Of a DNA stretch of 64,000 nt, positions 42,444 to 54,880 are shown piece by piece. Position 1 is the first letter of the stretch, and each line of letters begins with the position of its first letter. The stretch is taken from the NCBI GenBank assembly GCA_965153455.1, contig OZ234503.1:14141118-14205117 (forward strand), read 5' to 3'. Under the pieces are notes generated by a model that had not been told where the DNA came from, searched no databases, and was given only the letters and a program-made list of their open reading frames with translations. The DNA is from Sphagnum compactum (lineage: Eukaryota; Bryophyta; Sphagnopsida; Sphagnales). The position numbers were made by a program, and so were the translations under genes.

Positions 42444-43451
42444 TGTGGGCAAAAGTGATGCAGCATATTCAGTCTAGGTACTAGCATCCTTGGAAAGGAA
42501 AATCATGCACTTTTCATTTATTGATTTAAAACCACAGCTGGTTTCTTTTGATTTTCATAGGCTCCAGGTTTGAGGTTAAGGTTGCAGGCCACTCTTTTCA
42601 TGGTCTCCCATTTGTGGACTGCCAGTTACACTCTACTCTAAAAAGATCAAAGTGCATACCTACTTTCATTGGGAAACGTGGCCTGTGTTTTTTTAAGCTA
42701 ATTTTATTCCTTTAAAGCATCAGGTATTTTTTCCATTTTCAGTACCTATTATGATTCTTTGGTCAGCAATTTATCGAAAAATATAAATAATTTCTCATAT
42801 CCATAAATAATTTAATTGGTGAGCCATAAGTTGGAATGACTCTCAAATTTTGGTGTTTTGTGATTTAAATTTTTTTTTGTTTTCCATTTGGAGCTGAGGG
42901 GATTAAATTTTTGGTTTTTAGTGTAAATTTGAATATTTATCTATTCTTTGGAAAAAAAATTTGATATCACAAAATGACAAAAAAAACCAGCCCATGAGCA
43001 ATCACTTCAGGTAGAGTTTGCTTTCCGTTTTTTTTTTGCAGGAGGGCCCAATTGTTTATGGTGTCCAAAGTGTAGATGGAGCCCTCCTCTTGGCGCATCT
43101 ATTGCACTAAAAATCGGCAAAAATGAACTGGAGGTCAGAAAGTTGCCGGCAAACCCCGCCCCCCCCCCCCAAGTAAGGGAGGGTTGTTTTTGCAGAATTT
43201 TTTTGACCGAACAAGCTCATAGCCTATTTTCGATCCCTCAAAAAACCCTTAAATATTAATCTGTTGTCTTTAGAGTTGGAAGATGATTTGGAGAGCTTAA
43301 GATGGTGATTTCAATGCCAGTTTAAATCGTTCAATTTGAACCCAAAATGAGAAAGTTATGCACTGATGAAGTAGGAGGGGTGAAACAAAATGAAGAAAAA
43401 TGAAAAAAGAAAAAGTTGTATAGTTCCAAAAAAAAATGTTTTTCTGTACAA
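42444..43451. other. Intergenic DNA, no gene seen
   Basis: AT-rich with A/T runs and a C run near 43,161. No recognisable exon or element end. Confidence 0.35.
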
Positions 43452-43903
43452 CTGCTCTTTTTTGGCTGCTCCTTTGGCTTTGCAGTTCAAAGATGATTTG
43501 TAGAGCTTGAGAAGGCGCTCCTGTAACATTTTAAATCACTCAAAATGGAGAAGAATTGAGAAAGATTTGCCAAAGTGATGAAGAATTGAAAAAGATTTGC
43601 CAAAGTGATGAAGAATTGAGAAAGATTTGCCAAAGTGATAGGTGATAGATAGGCTAGTGATTGGTGATGGACCGCTCTGCCCTAGTCAGCTGCTCTTTTT
43701 TGGCTGCTCCTTTGGCTTTGCAGTTCAAAGATGATTTGTAGAGCTTGAGAAGGCGCTCCTGTAACATTTTAAATCACTCAAAATGGAGAAGAATTGAAAA
43801 AGATTTGCCAAAGTGATGAAGAATTGAGAAAGATTTGCCAAAGTGATAGGTGATGATAGGCTAGTGATTGGTGATGGACCGCTCTGCCTGCCCTAGTCAG
43901 CCA
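43452..43903 (+). repeat. Nested tandem repeat, 238-bp unit with 30-bp sub-repeats
   Basis: CTGCTCTTTTTTGGCTGCTCC begins the unit at 43452 and again at 43690. Inside, a 30-bp sub-unit starting GAAGAATTGA occurs three times in the first copy (43550, 43580, 43610) and twice in the second (43788, 43818). Both units end in GGACCGCTCTGCC. Confidence 0.9.
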
Positions 43904-44138
43904 CTTTTTAGGGTTTTTTGTAGGCGGCTCAGTTGCTCATGCACTGGTTCCACTTTTGGTTCTGCCAGTCCCACTTGGTGCATGAATCCCACAGTGGGTG
44001 TTTTTACATAAGCATATACTTTGGGTTTTGGACACATGCCCAAAAAACCTCCAAGTTCATGATATGTACTTGTTTGAAGTTTTTTGGGATGTGTTAAAAT
44101 ATATAGAGATACTTTTGGTAAACATTTATCCAAATATA

Positions 44139-44245
44139 ATAATAACTACTTTAAAATCTATCATGTTTTTTTTTAATGAGTAGTACTATATAATAACTAC
44201 TTTAAAATCTATCATGTTTTTTTTAATAAGTAGTAGTACTATATG
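44139..44245 (+). repeat. ~51-bp tandem duplication
   Basis: ATAATAACTACTTTAAAATC occurs at about 44,139 and 44,190. Each is followed by TATCATG, a T run and GTAGTACTAT. Confidence 0.8.
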
Positions 44246-46760
44246 TGTACCTTCTCCTTTTGAACTAAAATTAATTGATTATTGAATAGAACATGTTCTA
44301 GTGGTTTGTGACATGGTTGCAATTAAAGTTGCTAGACATCCCTTTTTAAATCTATGCACCCTAGCTCCTCTCTTACTCATGGTTAGACAAGGTGAACCCT
44401 AGAGAAAAAAACCAAGTGTCCTGAACTAGGCAGCAACTTGGCACCATTTTGTAGTAAATGGACTATTCATATGGTGCCAAACCAACCTCAAAATATATAA
44501 TATTATATTGGTAGGTATTGATTCTTAGTCATTGACAAAAGATAAAACTTAATTTGCTTTTTTGGACATGTAATGATTTTTATGCCTTCCTTGTTCACAG
44601 AAGTATCCAAATCTAAATTATTGATTTTGGGGACATGTTCCATTTTATGTTTTTTCCATAAAAGTCATTTCATTCGGCCTTTAAGACACATAATGTACAA
44701 AAACTTTGTGTAAAAACCACCAAACATGAATCAAGCAAGGGTGGGGAACATTGATTATGCTTTGGAGTAAACCTGGGTAGAACCCAATTGTGCAATAGCC
44801 AAAAAAAACAACTATTTGTAGTTTAAACTTGTTATAAAACTTTGTACTAAAATTTTTTTTCAGCCTGAGTGTGTAGTGTGATGTGGCTTTTGGAATTGAG
44901 CCAAAAGGTTCTTGAATTTGCAATAGATTGTCAAAAAAACCCAAACAAGAAGTTTAAAGATTTGAAACACTGAGCTCAATCAAACATAAACCAAAACCTT
45001 TAAATCCGTAACCTTTAAACACTTAAAAACGAGACATTAAGACAAAATTAACCCAAATAACAAGTTCAAAGATTTGAAAATACTGGGCTCAAACATACAT
45101 CAAAACCTTTAAACCCTTAAATGTTCATTAAAAAACTTGAAAGAAAAAAAACACTGAAAAGAGGACCTGACATTTACCAGTTAAAGTGTCAAAACCAGAC
45201 AAAAAATTACACTGAAAAGTGGACCCAATTGGTCTGCTCTGATGTTCACAAGTTATAAGTGTCAAAACCAAAACAGACAAAATCTTGTGTACTTTTTCCA
45301 ATGTGATTATGAAAGTCGCAGAAAGTCTTCACTTGTGTTGTGGGGTACCATTGTAAAAATTTTGTGGCAGCCAAAGCTTCTACTATGGGATTGGGCTAAA
45401 GCTTTGTAGTTGCTAGCTGCATAACTTACATGGAAAAAGATTATCTTGTTGTGCAAGACTTTGTTTGTTTGCTTGGGGTGAGTGAGTTGTTTACGATCTC
45501 ACCCACCCAGAGGAAAGTGAAATCCTCCATGGCCGATCATTTTTTGGAATCAACTTTATAACAAGAACAAAACCCATGCGAACCTCATCAAAAGAACGAC
45601 CTGTTTTCCACACACAACAGCAACTATGCCTTTTACCTTTGGCTTGAAAAATTCATGCAAGGACGCCAAGGACGACGCTATGGACCCCTATTTCATCTAT
45701 ATCGTACTACCGTAGATAGTACAATGACAAGTTCAACATTTTGACGTGGATTAACTATTTTATTTTAGAGATTCCATGACAAATATATAAGCAACAAGTT
45801 GATATATAATATTTAAAAAGTTGACAAGTAGAGTCAACTTCAAAACTAAATATTAATTTTTATTAATTGTTCAACTCTATATCTATATAGATCATGATTT
45901 TAATTTGATATCAAACTTCGTATCTATACAAATATCTAGCACAGGAAATATGTAATGTCTATGTCAAACTGCGCTCGAAGGTTTTTGAATTTGAGAAAAT
46001 GTGACAAAATCGAAATTGCAATGTTTTAAAACGAGAAGAACCAAGCTCAAAAAAACCACACTTTAAAAAAACCTCCAAATACTTTTAAAGAATCAAAACC
46101 AAGAACAGACGTTCTCTTCAGAAAGAAGAGCCATACAACACTGGTCCAAACTCCAAACAGGTGACTGGCTTGACTTGCCATATAAAAGAATTACAATTTA
46201 TTCATGAATTAAACATTCAACCAAGTCCCATCTTCAAATTGAAGATATACATTGTTCCACCACCTTCTAATGGAAAGGTAGAATCAACCCAGCGGGATGA
46301 TCAAGATACAGAATGACTGGGGTGAGCATTTATCTATATACTATTTTCATATCGTACAGCATTCAAATTTGCATCATACAACATTCAAAGTGACAACCAG
46401 CTACACATCCTACCAGTTTCCGTATGATTGATAGTTGGTGGCATGTTGATAGTTCTATTTCATAGTCAGCACACATCTTGGCAAAAACAACTTAAACCAT
46501 TCACTTTTGTTGCTCGTTGTTAACACATAATTTAATAAGTTTGGACTTGCAGATGACTCCAACCTAGAACAAAATGAACTGCACAACACTGGTTATTAAC
46601 ATTTTCTTTTCTTGAAGATTCTCTAGCCATGTTTGTTGGACTATGAACACCAACATTTGCATAATAAGCTTGTTTACTTTTTACTTCCTCTCAACCATTA
46701 TTGCACATATCTATTTGCTGGAAAAGTAGCATGGGAACTGACACATGATAAGAGATTTAC
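44246..46760. other. AT-rich intergenic DNA, no gene seen
   Basis: Imperfect repeats of AAAACCTTTAAA and AAGTTCAAAGATTTGAAA occur at 44,945-45,125, and AGTGTCAAAACCAGACAAAA words follow to 45,290. No coding exon recognised. Confidence 0.35.
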
Positions 46761-46868
46761 CTCCTGGGCAAAAGCGATGCGCTTCTCCATTTTATGTAAT
46801 ACCCTCGCAAAATTTTCAAAAACCAGAATGCTCACTTGTGAAACACAGCCTCGCACGGTGGACCCACA
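46761..46868 (-). other. Isolated exon-like segment
   Basis: On the minus strand this 108-bp piece is preceded by CTTTCAG and followed by GTAAATC. It is open for exactly 36 codons and reads as a helix-like peptide (…VFENFARVLHKMEKRIAFAQE). The whole looks like an internal phase-0 exon, but I could not find partner exons or a family. It may be a remnant of a lost gene, an exon carried by a transposon, or chance. Confidence 0.25.
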
Positions 46869-47777
46869 CTGAAAGAATTTGCATTTTGTAAATTTCCTGC
46901 CATACCAGTGGCCTGCCTTGGTCATTACACCAGGTAATGCCCTGGCAAGGTATGCCCTGTTGCCAACGTACTATCACTTTAAGCTCCACTTCAGTTGGTG
47001 GAGAAGCTCAGACCTAATAAAAAGGTGTTTTGCTCCAGCAACTTAAAATTAACCTAGAAAATACATCTGCCCAAATTGAACCCATTCTGTAACCTATTTA
47101 ATTCAGAGCAGCGTTCTTTAGATCAAAGGGGACCTCAATCTCAATTGTCAAACACCGAGTCATTCAAACACATACATTCATCAGGAGTTAAAGAAATAAG
47201 CGGCAAGCTTGACTTAGAGGTGCAGACTTTCGGTTTCACATGTTCCAAATTTGATTCCAACTTTAGGGGTTCCATTGAGTTCACCTTCCGGGAAAACAGC
47301 TTATGGAGGTTGAGGTGGGATTGCAAATCATCATCTACTCTTATGTACACTACATCAATCTCTCTATTCCAAGAATGGAAAGGCATCCTGAAATGCATTT
47401 GCTAACAGATTCGTATGCATGGCCTTTCATTAGACTTGACCCATTGTCCTCTAATAGACATTTTGCCTTCCAAGCAAATAATGCAAGCCTTTTGAGATAT
47501 CTAATCCTTTCACACTTCTTGTACAGCCTGTCTCAGCTACAGTCATCCAATACCCTAGTAAGCATTCCAATCCCCAGATTGTACAATAGGCTGCTTGAAG
47601 TTAATTCTTTGCTTGCCTCTGAAACTCATGACACTTCCACAAAAGAAGTAGAGGGGCAAGTGATTTACCATTCATGAGTTGTTACCACTGGTGCCATTCT
47701 TTCCTATGAAGACTTCTCTGCATCAGTTTACTCCATCCCTGGGATTCACAGTCTCAGATAGCTGGGCTTACAGAGTT
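46869..47777. other. 3' flank of the NPSN gene
   Basis: Overlapping frames of 85-124 codons occur on both strands at 47,141-47,677. None has recognisable domains. Part of this is likely the NPSN 3' UTR. Confidence 0.3.
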
Positions 47778-50700
47778 TTACTCCACATCCAGCAATGACA
47801 AGAGTAAGCGGCGGCCAGGAGGTGGTGGTGATGCGCTTGTGCTCTTGTCCTTGGAGTGAACCACCTGCACACAAAACATCACCCATGAGCTGAATATCTT
47901 TCTAATGCAACACCTAAGCTCCCAACATAGAACCCAGTCCTGGCAGGGAAAGATCTGGGGATATCTGGTTCATTTAGAGATCCTAAGACTTGATTAATCA
48001 CTGGGACATCTGTTTGCTTGGAAGTGGTCTCTGCAGGAATAAGTTTCATGTGCAGCATTCACTGCCAGTCATTCTTTAAATTTTCAGTGTTATATTGTCT
48101 CAAAATTCAGCAATGAGAGCATGTAGAGGATTACCTTGACGACTATAACAGCAATTACACCAGCAACAATCAGAAACAAAAGGAATATAATGCATCGATC
48201 TGTTGCCAGCTGCACATTGTCCAAGGTCAAAATTCATCAGTACATCATGTACACACCATAGTGAGATTCTTGTGAGGGAACAAGCTTTAGTCAGCTGTAT
48301 TTTGTTGCTGCATCCTTTAGATTGCAGAGTACAGAAATCTTTTGCCTTATCAGACAACAGCCTTAGACCAACTCATTATGTCTCACCCTCCTTAGCCAAT
48401 ATGCAATGAATATGAGAACTGCCTGCTTTTATACCAATGGCTTTCCAGGTAGATTGTTGGGAATGTATGCCTCATTGCTCCTCTTAGGCTTGAAACTGAC
48501 CTCAACTGCATTCCACTATTACGATCTAAGAAGGGAAATACACCAAGGTTATAGAATCAGCCTGTAAAGAGAACATACCTGTCTGCCAATCTCTTTTACC
48601 AATTGTGAAGCTTTTTTGATTGAAAACTGGATGGTATCCAGCTCATTTGTGATGCGGCCCAGTTGATCTGTCTGCAATGCAAGCCAGGACAACCATGGAC
48701 ATTTCATAAAGAGAAGAATCCACCAGATCAGAACACCTGACTCTACAACTCTTGAGGAAAGGCAAAAAATACTGTAGGGTCATTGGTTGAATGTCAATCA
48801 ACAAAAGGTTTGATGGATCTCACACCTGCCCTTTTAGAGTTGAAGCTGTCTCTGCACCAATATTGATGGTATCTTCCACAACCTGGTAAAATACACATCA
48901 GTGGAAATGTTTTCTGTGACAAGCACTACTCTCTTTGAAAGTCTGAAGGTTTTTTTAAACAAACCCTAGGAAGAATTCAACTGCAAAATTTTGATATTCA
49001 GTTCAGCATATTGACCTTCCTAACAAGAAAACTTGAGCTAGTGCAAATGTGCTGAGGGGTTCACCTACTTTTTTTGATCTCTCAATAGTTTGATCAGTTT
49101 CATCCATCTGCTTCCTCCCTGTTTGTACTAGCTCTTGATTTGACATAGCTGCCACATTCCAAGTAATCATAAGAAACAAAAGATGTGCAGTCCAGTCTGC
49201 ACTCTTGCACCGATTAAACAGTCCTCTCTCAATTCTGCTTTCCAGAAGTGGACAAAAGCCTTCTTGTTCCATTACTACAAGCCATGAAGCAAGATTTCTG
49301 CCAGTCCTTCACACTCATGATATACAAAGACAAGAGGTTCCTTTGTTTTCCAACCTGATGATAGAACTAACTTAGTTTGAATTGATGAGTCACTAATTTG
49401 CATCAATCCAAAAAGGCCTGTTATCACTTATCACCAGAGAAGGTGTAGTGTAGGGCTCACTTGAAGCCATGCGAACATTGTCATTTTGGGCAGGCCCTCC
49501 AAATGAACCCCCATCCAGCAACTCTTGTTTGTTGCCCAGTGAACTAGTGTATGTCTTCCTAAGAGCAACGTAGGAGTTCAGCTCCTTGATCTGTGGTTGA
49601 CAAATCCTGGAATAAGTACATGAAGAAGCCAGTGCACCTACACTTCTCTCCTTCAGCTGATTATGAGGCTGCTTACATGGATACCCACCTTGAAATACAA
49701 GGAAGTATGACAACTGTGACAGACATAACTCACAAATACATCAACTATCCTGTCACTGTGAAATTAAATGTAGCAGAAATACCAAAATGAACATGTGTGG
49801 TCATCATAGCCAGGGTAAGAATCACTTACAAGTGCTTGTTTTTTCTCATTTAGCAGCTTATTGGTCTCTGGAGTCTTCCTTGGTTCTTCCTCCTTCATCT
49901 CCCTATCAAAGTCTTTGATAAGCCTGCACCTCTTATTCCAACTTCTGCCTATTAGTACAGCCATATTCTACCAGCCTCCATTCAAATGCCAGCAATGGTC
50001 AACAGGATGCACAAGCAAATGCTCATGAGTCATGCACAGATTGGCTACAATGTACAGTGCACAATCTAAAAAATAGGGCTTCTGTGGAAGGGGGCCTTCA
50101 ATACAGTAGAGACCCCTTCCAAATGTAGACAACTTCCTTGCCTTTCATCAAGGGGAAGTGAGACTAGACACAGTCCATGATCAGAATTTCCATATATTCA
50201 CAAAACTTGGAAAGTAAGGAGCTTCTATCTCAAGATGTCAACAATATATTGCACTGCCCTCACTTTCCTCAAGACATCTGTTGCAAAAGCTCCCCCCTTG
50301 ACATGGTACAAGGACAAAGGGTTGTTCTGATGTCAGTGCTGCATTTCATTGCATTGTCAGTAAATGAGAAATATGAGGAATTGATGTGGCCTGCATACCG
50401 CTTGGCATCCCGCATCTTGGCAGTCAACTCCTCCAGTTGCTTGCTCTGCTTGCTGACATCCTTGGTCTTGTCCAGCTTTTGAAACCCCGTCCTGCACAGC
50501 TCAATCTCTTACACATTGTTACCATCCATATGTAAGGCCAGTCTCTACAAACACTTGAGACATCCAAGAGGGGATAACAAGAGAAATTAATGTCTCTTGT
50601 CCCCTACTTATCTAGAATAGGACCTACTTGCGACGACAGCTACTGCCAAGTTTGGACAGAAACAAGATAGCAAGAACGCATCTCCCTGAAAAAAAGACCT

Positions 50701-50893
50701 ACATTGCATTCTTCCTTACACAAGAGAGAAAATGCCTCTGTCTACATTGAAAGACTTGGCTCGACGGACCGCATCAAAGACAGACAGACAGACAGACAGA
50801 CAGAGGCAGAATGACGACGTACGAGAGGCTCTTGAAGATGTTTTGGACTTCCGTCTCAATGCTGATCAGCTGCGCCGGAAGCTCGGATGCCAT
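47778..50893 (-). CDS. NPSN: Novel plant SNARE (Qb-type, NPSN), 9 coding exons
   Basis: Coding exons in transcript order: 50893-50823, 50491-50399, 49923-49830, 49590-49461, 49148-49069, 48882-48826, 48671-48579, 48209-48135, 47864-47778, giving 259 aa. All splice sites are GT-AG and phases join cleanly. The N-terminal helices include LEELTAKMRDAK and LIKDFDREMK. The SNARE helix covers about residues 140-208 (ending KKASQLVKEIGRQLATD). A hydrophobic anchor lies at about 212-230, followed by a 28-aa tail ending RRLLLSLLDVE, similar to the tail of Arabidopsis NPSN11. Length matches the family (about 260-265 aa). NPSN proteins act as Qb SNAREs at the plasma membrane and cell plate, where NPSN11 pairs with the syntaxin KNOLLE in cytokinesis. 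Intron 1 holds a (CAGA)n run. Confidence 0.95.
50777..50802. repeat. (CAGA)n microsatellite in NPSN intron 1
   Basis: Six or more ACAG units close to the first 5' splice site of the NPSN gene (donor at 50,822). Confidence 0.85.
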
Positions 50894-51610
50894 CGCCAAC
50901 CACACAAAAAAACGAAGAAATGTCGCCTCAACACCGTGTTCGTCAAAGCTCCGATCCAAGCCACTCTCGCTCCTCTAAAACCTGCCTGAAGCCTCTCCGC
51001 TACAAGAGCGAAAAAATGCAGCCTCGACTTCCGTGCAAAAGAAAGAAAAGAAAAAACAAGAGAACACACACACGCACACACAAACAATCGATCTACAAAG
51101 CCGACGACGACAGAGACGGAAAAAACAGGGAGCAAAACAGAATGCGCAATCCAAAAGAAAGAGGGAAAAAAACACACAAAAAAGACGAAGACAACAAACG
51201 ATCAAACAGACAAAACTCTGCAAAAACTTCCACAACAACACTCTCAACTTCTTGAGTTCGCAAAAGGAAATGATGCGGAGAGTGCTGTGAAGATCACTAG
51301 AATTTGCAATGAAGCGGGCAGAGATATTATTGCAAGCAAGAAGAAGTTCGACCTCGTCTCCTTCGTCTTCTTCGTCGTTGTCTTCTTCAACCTCTCCTTG
51401 CTCTTCTTCTTCTTCTTCTTCTTCTTTCCTTTTGTGTTCGTTTGAAACAAAAAAATAAGGGAAAGAAAAATACGACTCAAAAAAAGTAGTTGCAGACATC
51501 AACAACGTACGTATTTTCTAGGGGTATGTATTTCTTTTCTTTTCGTATTTTCTTTTACGTTCACCAAACCAGCACCTTCTTATTGAGTCAGGCCTCTGGA
51601 GGAGTTACGG
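50894..51610 (-). promoter_or_regulatory. Leader/promoter region of NPSN
   Basis: On the plus strand the region is purine- and AC-rich (AAAGAAAG, ACACACGC) with a TTC run at 51,403-51,426. Long frames here are low-complexity Lys/Arg or Leu/Phe text and are not believable proteins. A 5' UTR for the NPSN gene is expected here. Confidence 0.3.
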
Positions 51611-51743
51611 TAAGGAAGGAGTCCCAGTGTGCTTCTTTTTTTTTTAAAGGAATTTTTGTTTGGCTAAATCTTCGGTAGGGATGATTGCCAATTGTGAACA
51701 AAAATTCCCCTTTTCAAGAAAAAACACTGGGACTCCTTCCTTA
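51611..51743. mobile_element. Fold-back/MITE-like element
   Basis: A perfect 20-bp inverted repeat joins 51611-51630 (TAAGGAAGGAGTCCCAGTGT) and 51724-51743. Inside it AAGGAATTTTTGTT pairs with AACAAAAATTCCCCTT. GGCTAAATCTTC in the loop is also complementary to GAAGATTTAGCC at about 51,745. The outer TA/TA could be a mariner-type target. A related fragment (GAGGAATTTTTGTTT ... GAAGATTTAGCCAAATCTGGC) lies at about 53,487-53,550. Confidence 0.6.
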
Positions 51744-52378
51744 GGAAGATTTAGCCGAATCTGGCTATAAGCCAGATATATAGTAAAATTATTTTGCCAG
51801 TAAAAACAACACTGCTTTTGGTGTTTGAAAAACCTCCCAAAATCATTTCAATTGTTAATTTTAAATGTTTAATAATTCCCTTACCTTGATGACTGGGTAG
51901 ATTATCAATCCTAAAACAGTAAACAATTTTTATGATAGAAAACAAAAGAAAGAAAAAAATTATAACAACATTATTATTTTTATTATTTTAAATCCATAAC
52001 TGACGTATAATCAGCAAGTTAACAAGTGATTATCAATTGGGTATTTGAAAACATATTAGAAAACATATATTGGTTGTGCATATTTGATAATTATTATTCA
52101 AAAAAAATTCCAAGGGACACTAATAATTTTTGTTTAAAAACATATGTGAGTAAAAAATATAGGGTGAAATATATTGATTATTGGGTAAAAATTAATAAAT
52201 TAATTAGTTAAGAAATAAGGTACATTTTATTTAAATAATTAATATAATTATAATATAAGATATGGAATAATCTGAAATAATAAATATAATAAATATAGGA
52301 TTATCATATAAAAAGAGAGAAAAATCATATGTGAAAAATGCAGAGGCTAAATTAATAATAGGGATTTTTAAAAAAAAA
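51744..52378. other. AT-rich intergenic DNA
   Basis: A palindrome relative (TTAGCCGAATCTGGCT) near 51,750, otherwise very AT-rich with no coding signal. Confidence 0.35.
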
Positions 52379-53034
52379 TCATCTTGTACATAAACTTGAA
52401 TGGAAGCGTCCAAAATGGATGAAAATGCAGAGGCTTGCAAATGGTAACAGGATCTCAAATTTTCATCTTGTCTCTAACTAAATGAAAGCGTCATAAATGG
52501 ATGAAAATGCAGAGGCTTGAAAATGGTAACAGGAATATCAAAATCTTCATCTTGTCTCTAACTAAATGAAAGCGTCCATAAATGGATGAAAATGCAGAGG
52601 CTTGCAAATGGTAACAGGAATCTCAAATTTTCATCTTGTCTCTAACTAAATGAAAGCGTCCATAAATGGATGAAAATGCAGAGGTTTGAAAATGGTAACA
52701 GGAATATCAAAATCTTCATCTTGTCTCTAACTAAATGAAAGCGTCCATAAATGGATGAAAATGCAGAGGCTTGCAAATGGTAACAGGAATCTCAAATTTT
52801 CATCTTGTCTCTAACCAAATGAAAGCGTCCATAAATGGATGAAAATGCAGAGGCTTGAAAATGGTAACAGGAATATCAAAATCTTCATCTTGTCTCTAAC
52901 TAAATGAAAGCGTCCATAAATGGATGAAAATGCAGAGGCTTGCAAATGGTAACAGGAATATCAAATTTTCATCTTGTCTCTAACCAAATGAAAGCGTCCA
53001 TAAATGGATGAAGATGCAGAGTCTAATGGCAGAG
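52379..53034 (+). repeat. Minisatellite of ~85-bp units in an alternating dimer pattern
   Basis: About eight units contain TCATCTTGTCTCTAAC, AAATGAAAGCGTCC, ATAAATGGATGAAAATGCAG and GGTAACAGGAAT. Two variants alternate strictly over the first seven units: A has CTTGCAAATGG and TCAAATTTTC, B has TTGAAAATGG and TCAAAATCTTC. The true repeat is therefore a ~170-bp dimer. The last unit is degraded (GATGCAGAGTCTAATGG). Confidence 0.9.
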
Positions 53035-54826
53035 AAGAGAGCTGGGTGGGGGGGGGGGGAAACTGGACTGTTGCTTCTTAACGGCTCTCCTACTGTTGCT
53101 CCTGCTGCTGCTGTTATCCATTTTGTAATGGGCGGCTGCTGCTGCTGCGGCGTTGTTGATTTGCAACGGCTCCTTATCACAGCAGGAGCTGCTTCTTTCG
53201 TAGGTCCAGTAAGTACTTGATCTCATCAGCAGCACCTCAGCGCTGCTCTTGAATGCCATTCTTAAAGGATGCTTTTTCTTCAGCGTAGAATAAGTAAATG
53301 AATTGGGAAGGGTCTCTTTCTTTTTTCTTCAGCAATCGTAAAGAAAGATGCAATTAAAAAAGAGGCAAATGCAAATCATCGATGATGCGCATCATGCGTG
53401 GACGACTGTGCATACAGTCTAATTTCTTTTTGACAAAATTACTTTCCTGTCGTTCGGGTAGAATCAGTATTTATTTATTTATTTTTTGAGGAATTTTTGT
53501 TTGTAGAAAAACTGGCAATCAACCTGGGGAAGATTTAGCCAAATCTGGCTTAAAATCAGAAATGAAGTAAAAATATTTAATAATCTTTTATATTTTTGGC
53601 TATAGCCAGAATTTGGGATAAATCTAGAACACTTGAGCAGCTATTTGGTGAAGGGAGTAGGTTTAGGGTTTAGGTCCTTGCACTTGTAGAAAAACCCTAG
53701 AATGAGAAATTCTTTGAAAACATCCAATGGGTTGGGTCGGACCTATGTGGGTCAAAATCTTCTTTAGAATTTACTTTTGGATGTGTGTGCTTCGGGGTCA
53801 GAGACTGAGCTGCTGCATTTAATTTGATGCTCCCGAGCTGTTTGTTCATTTGTCAGCAGCCATGTCAGTAGTAAGCAATAGTAAGTGTACTGCACGAACA
53901 AGTTTCAGTGGGCTGATCTGATCTGATCCAATCTTTGATGCATTGGGCAATGGTGATAGTAGAGGAGAAGGAGGAGGACGAGCAAATAATATGTATGTGT
54001 GTAAATCTCCTAAGGCATTAGGAATAATCTGATTAGAAATAATCTTGGAGGAGCAGTAAATAATATGTTTGCAAATAGTTTGATGCATTTGGGAAAGATC
54101 TTTAGATGAGCAATATCGTGAGCAAATCAATTCATGTGAATTGGAAATATATCTTAGAGGAAGGAATATGATCATTGAGATTGATGATGCATCGGAAAGA
54201 TCTTTGTTGGGTCCTAGCCTAATAGGGGTTAGGGTTTAACATTATTGTTCAATGTGTCAAGGGCCCTCAAGGCAGGTTGCCCATGTAGTGTCTTTCTATA
54301 ACCCCTTGTTAATTTTCGAATGAAGAATTTGCCTTCTTAATCTAGACTTCTTGTTGATATCACTAAATACCTGACAAAAATATGACTATGCTATATTGGG
54401 TCCCCAAAAAATACAGGAAGTTCAGAGTTCTGCATCACAACCACCACTACTAATCCTGGAAAAACTAGGGTTAGGGCTGGGAGCTGCTCCTGACACTTCT
54501 ACACAATTCTCTTTTCAGTTTGTGATGAGTTATGTGTTTCTCAGGGCTTGCCTTCATGTATGTATTAAGAGCAAAAAAGATATCGGCTCCAAGAAGTGGT
54601 GGTAGTATAGAGCTGTTGAGATCAAGCTCCAAGCGATGTTTCACCCTGGGGTTCTGTAATTTAGTTGTTCTTCAAAGCTTCCGTGAGGATTGATCCACCA
54701 AAATCTTGGAGATGAGACTCCAGTGTACCACGTAAACCAAGGAGCTAACATGCCGAGTTGAATCCTTTGCTGCAGTTTTAAAGGAGATGGGTTTCTTCCT
54801 GTCATGACAGTATGAGCGGTCCTGGA
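53035..54826. other. Intergenic DNA before the RNase P subunit gene
   Basis: A G run at about 53,048-53,060 and CTG/TGC-rich text to 53,200 yield low-complexity frames only. A palindrome relative (TTAGCCAAATCTGGCT) is near 53,530. Single TTTAGGG-like words occur at 53,655 and 54,225. No coding exon recognised. Confidence 0.35.
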
Positions 54827-54847
54827 TTTAGGGTTTAGGGTTTAGGG
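54827..54847 (+). promoter_or_regulatory. Triple telo-box upstream of the RNase P subunit gene
   Basis: Three perfect TTTAGGG units end 33 bases before the ATG at 54,881. Telo-boxes (AAACCCTA and complement) are established promoter/leader elements of plant ribosomal protein and ribosome-biogenesis genes. Their place before an RNA-processing gene fits that role. Confidence 0.6.
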
Positions 54848-54880
54848 TTCTTGTGTAAGTAAGCTTTTGGCTTGATAGTG

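Noticed and set aside
50975-51505. Frames of 85-176 codons around the NPSN leader
   Set aside because: They are low-complexity Lys/Arg/Thr or Phe/Leu/Cys text on both strands of a purine-rich stretch.
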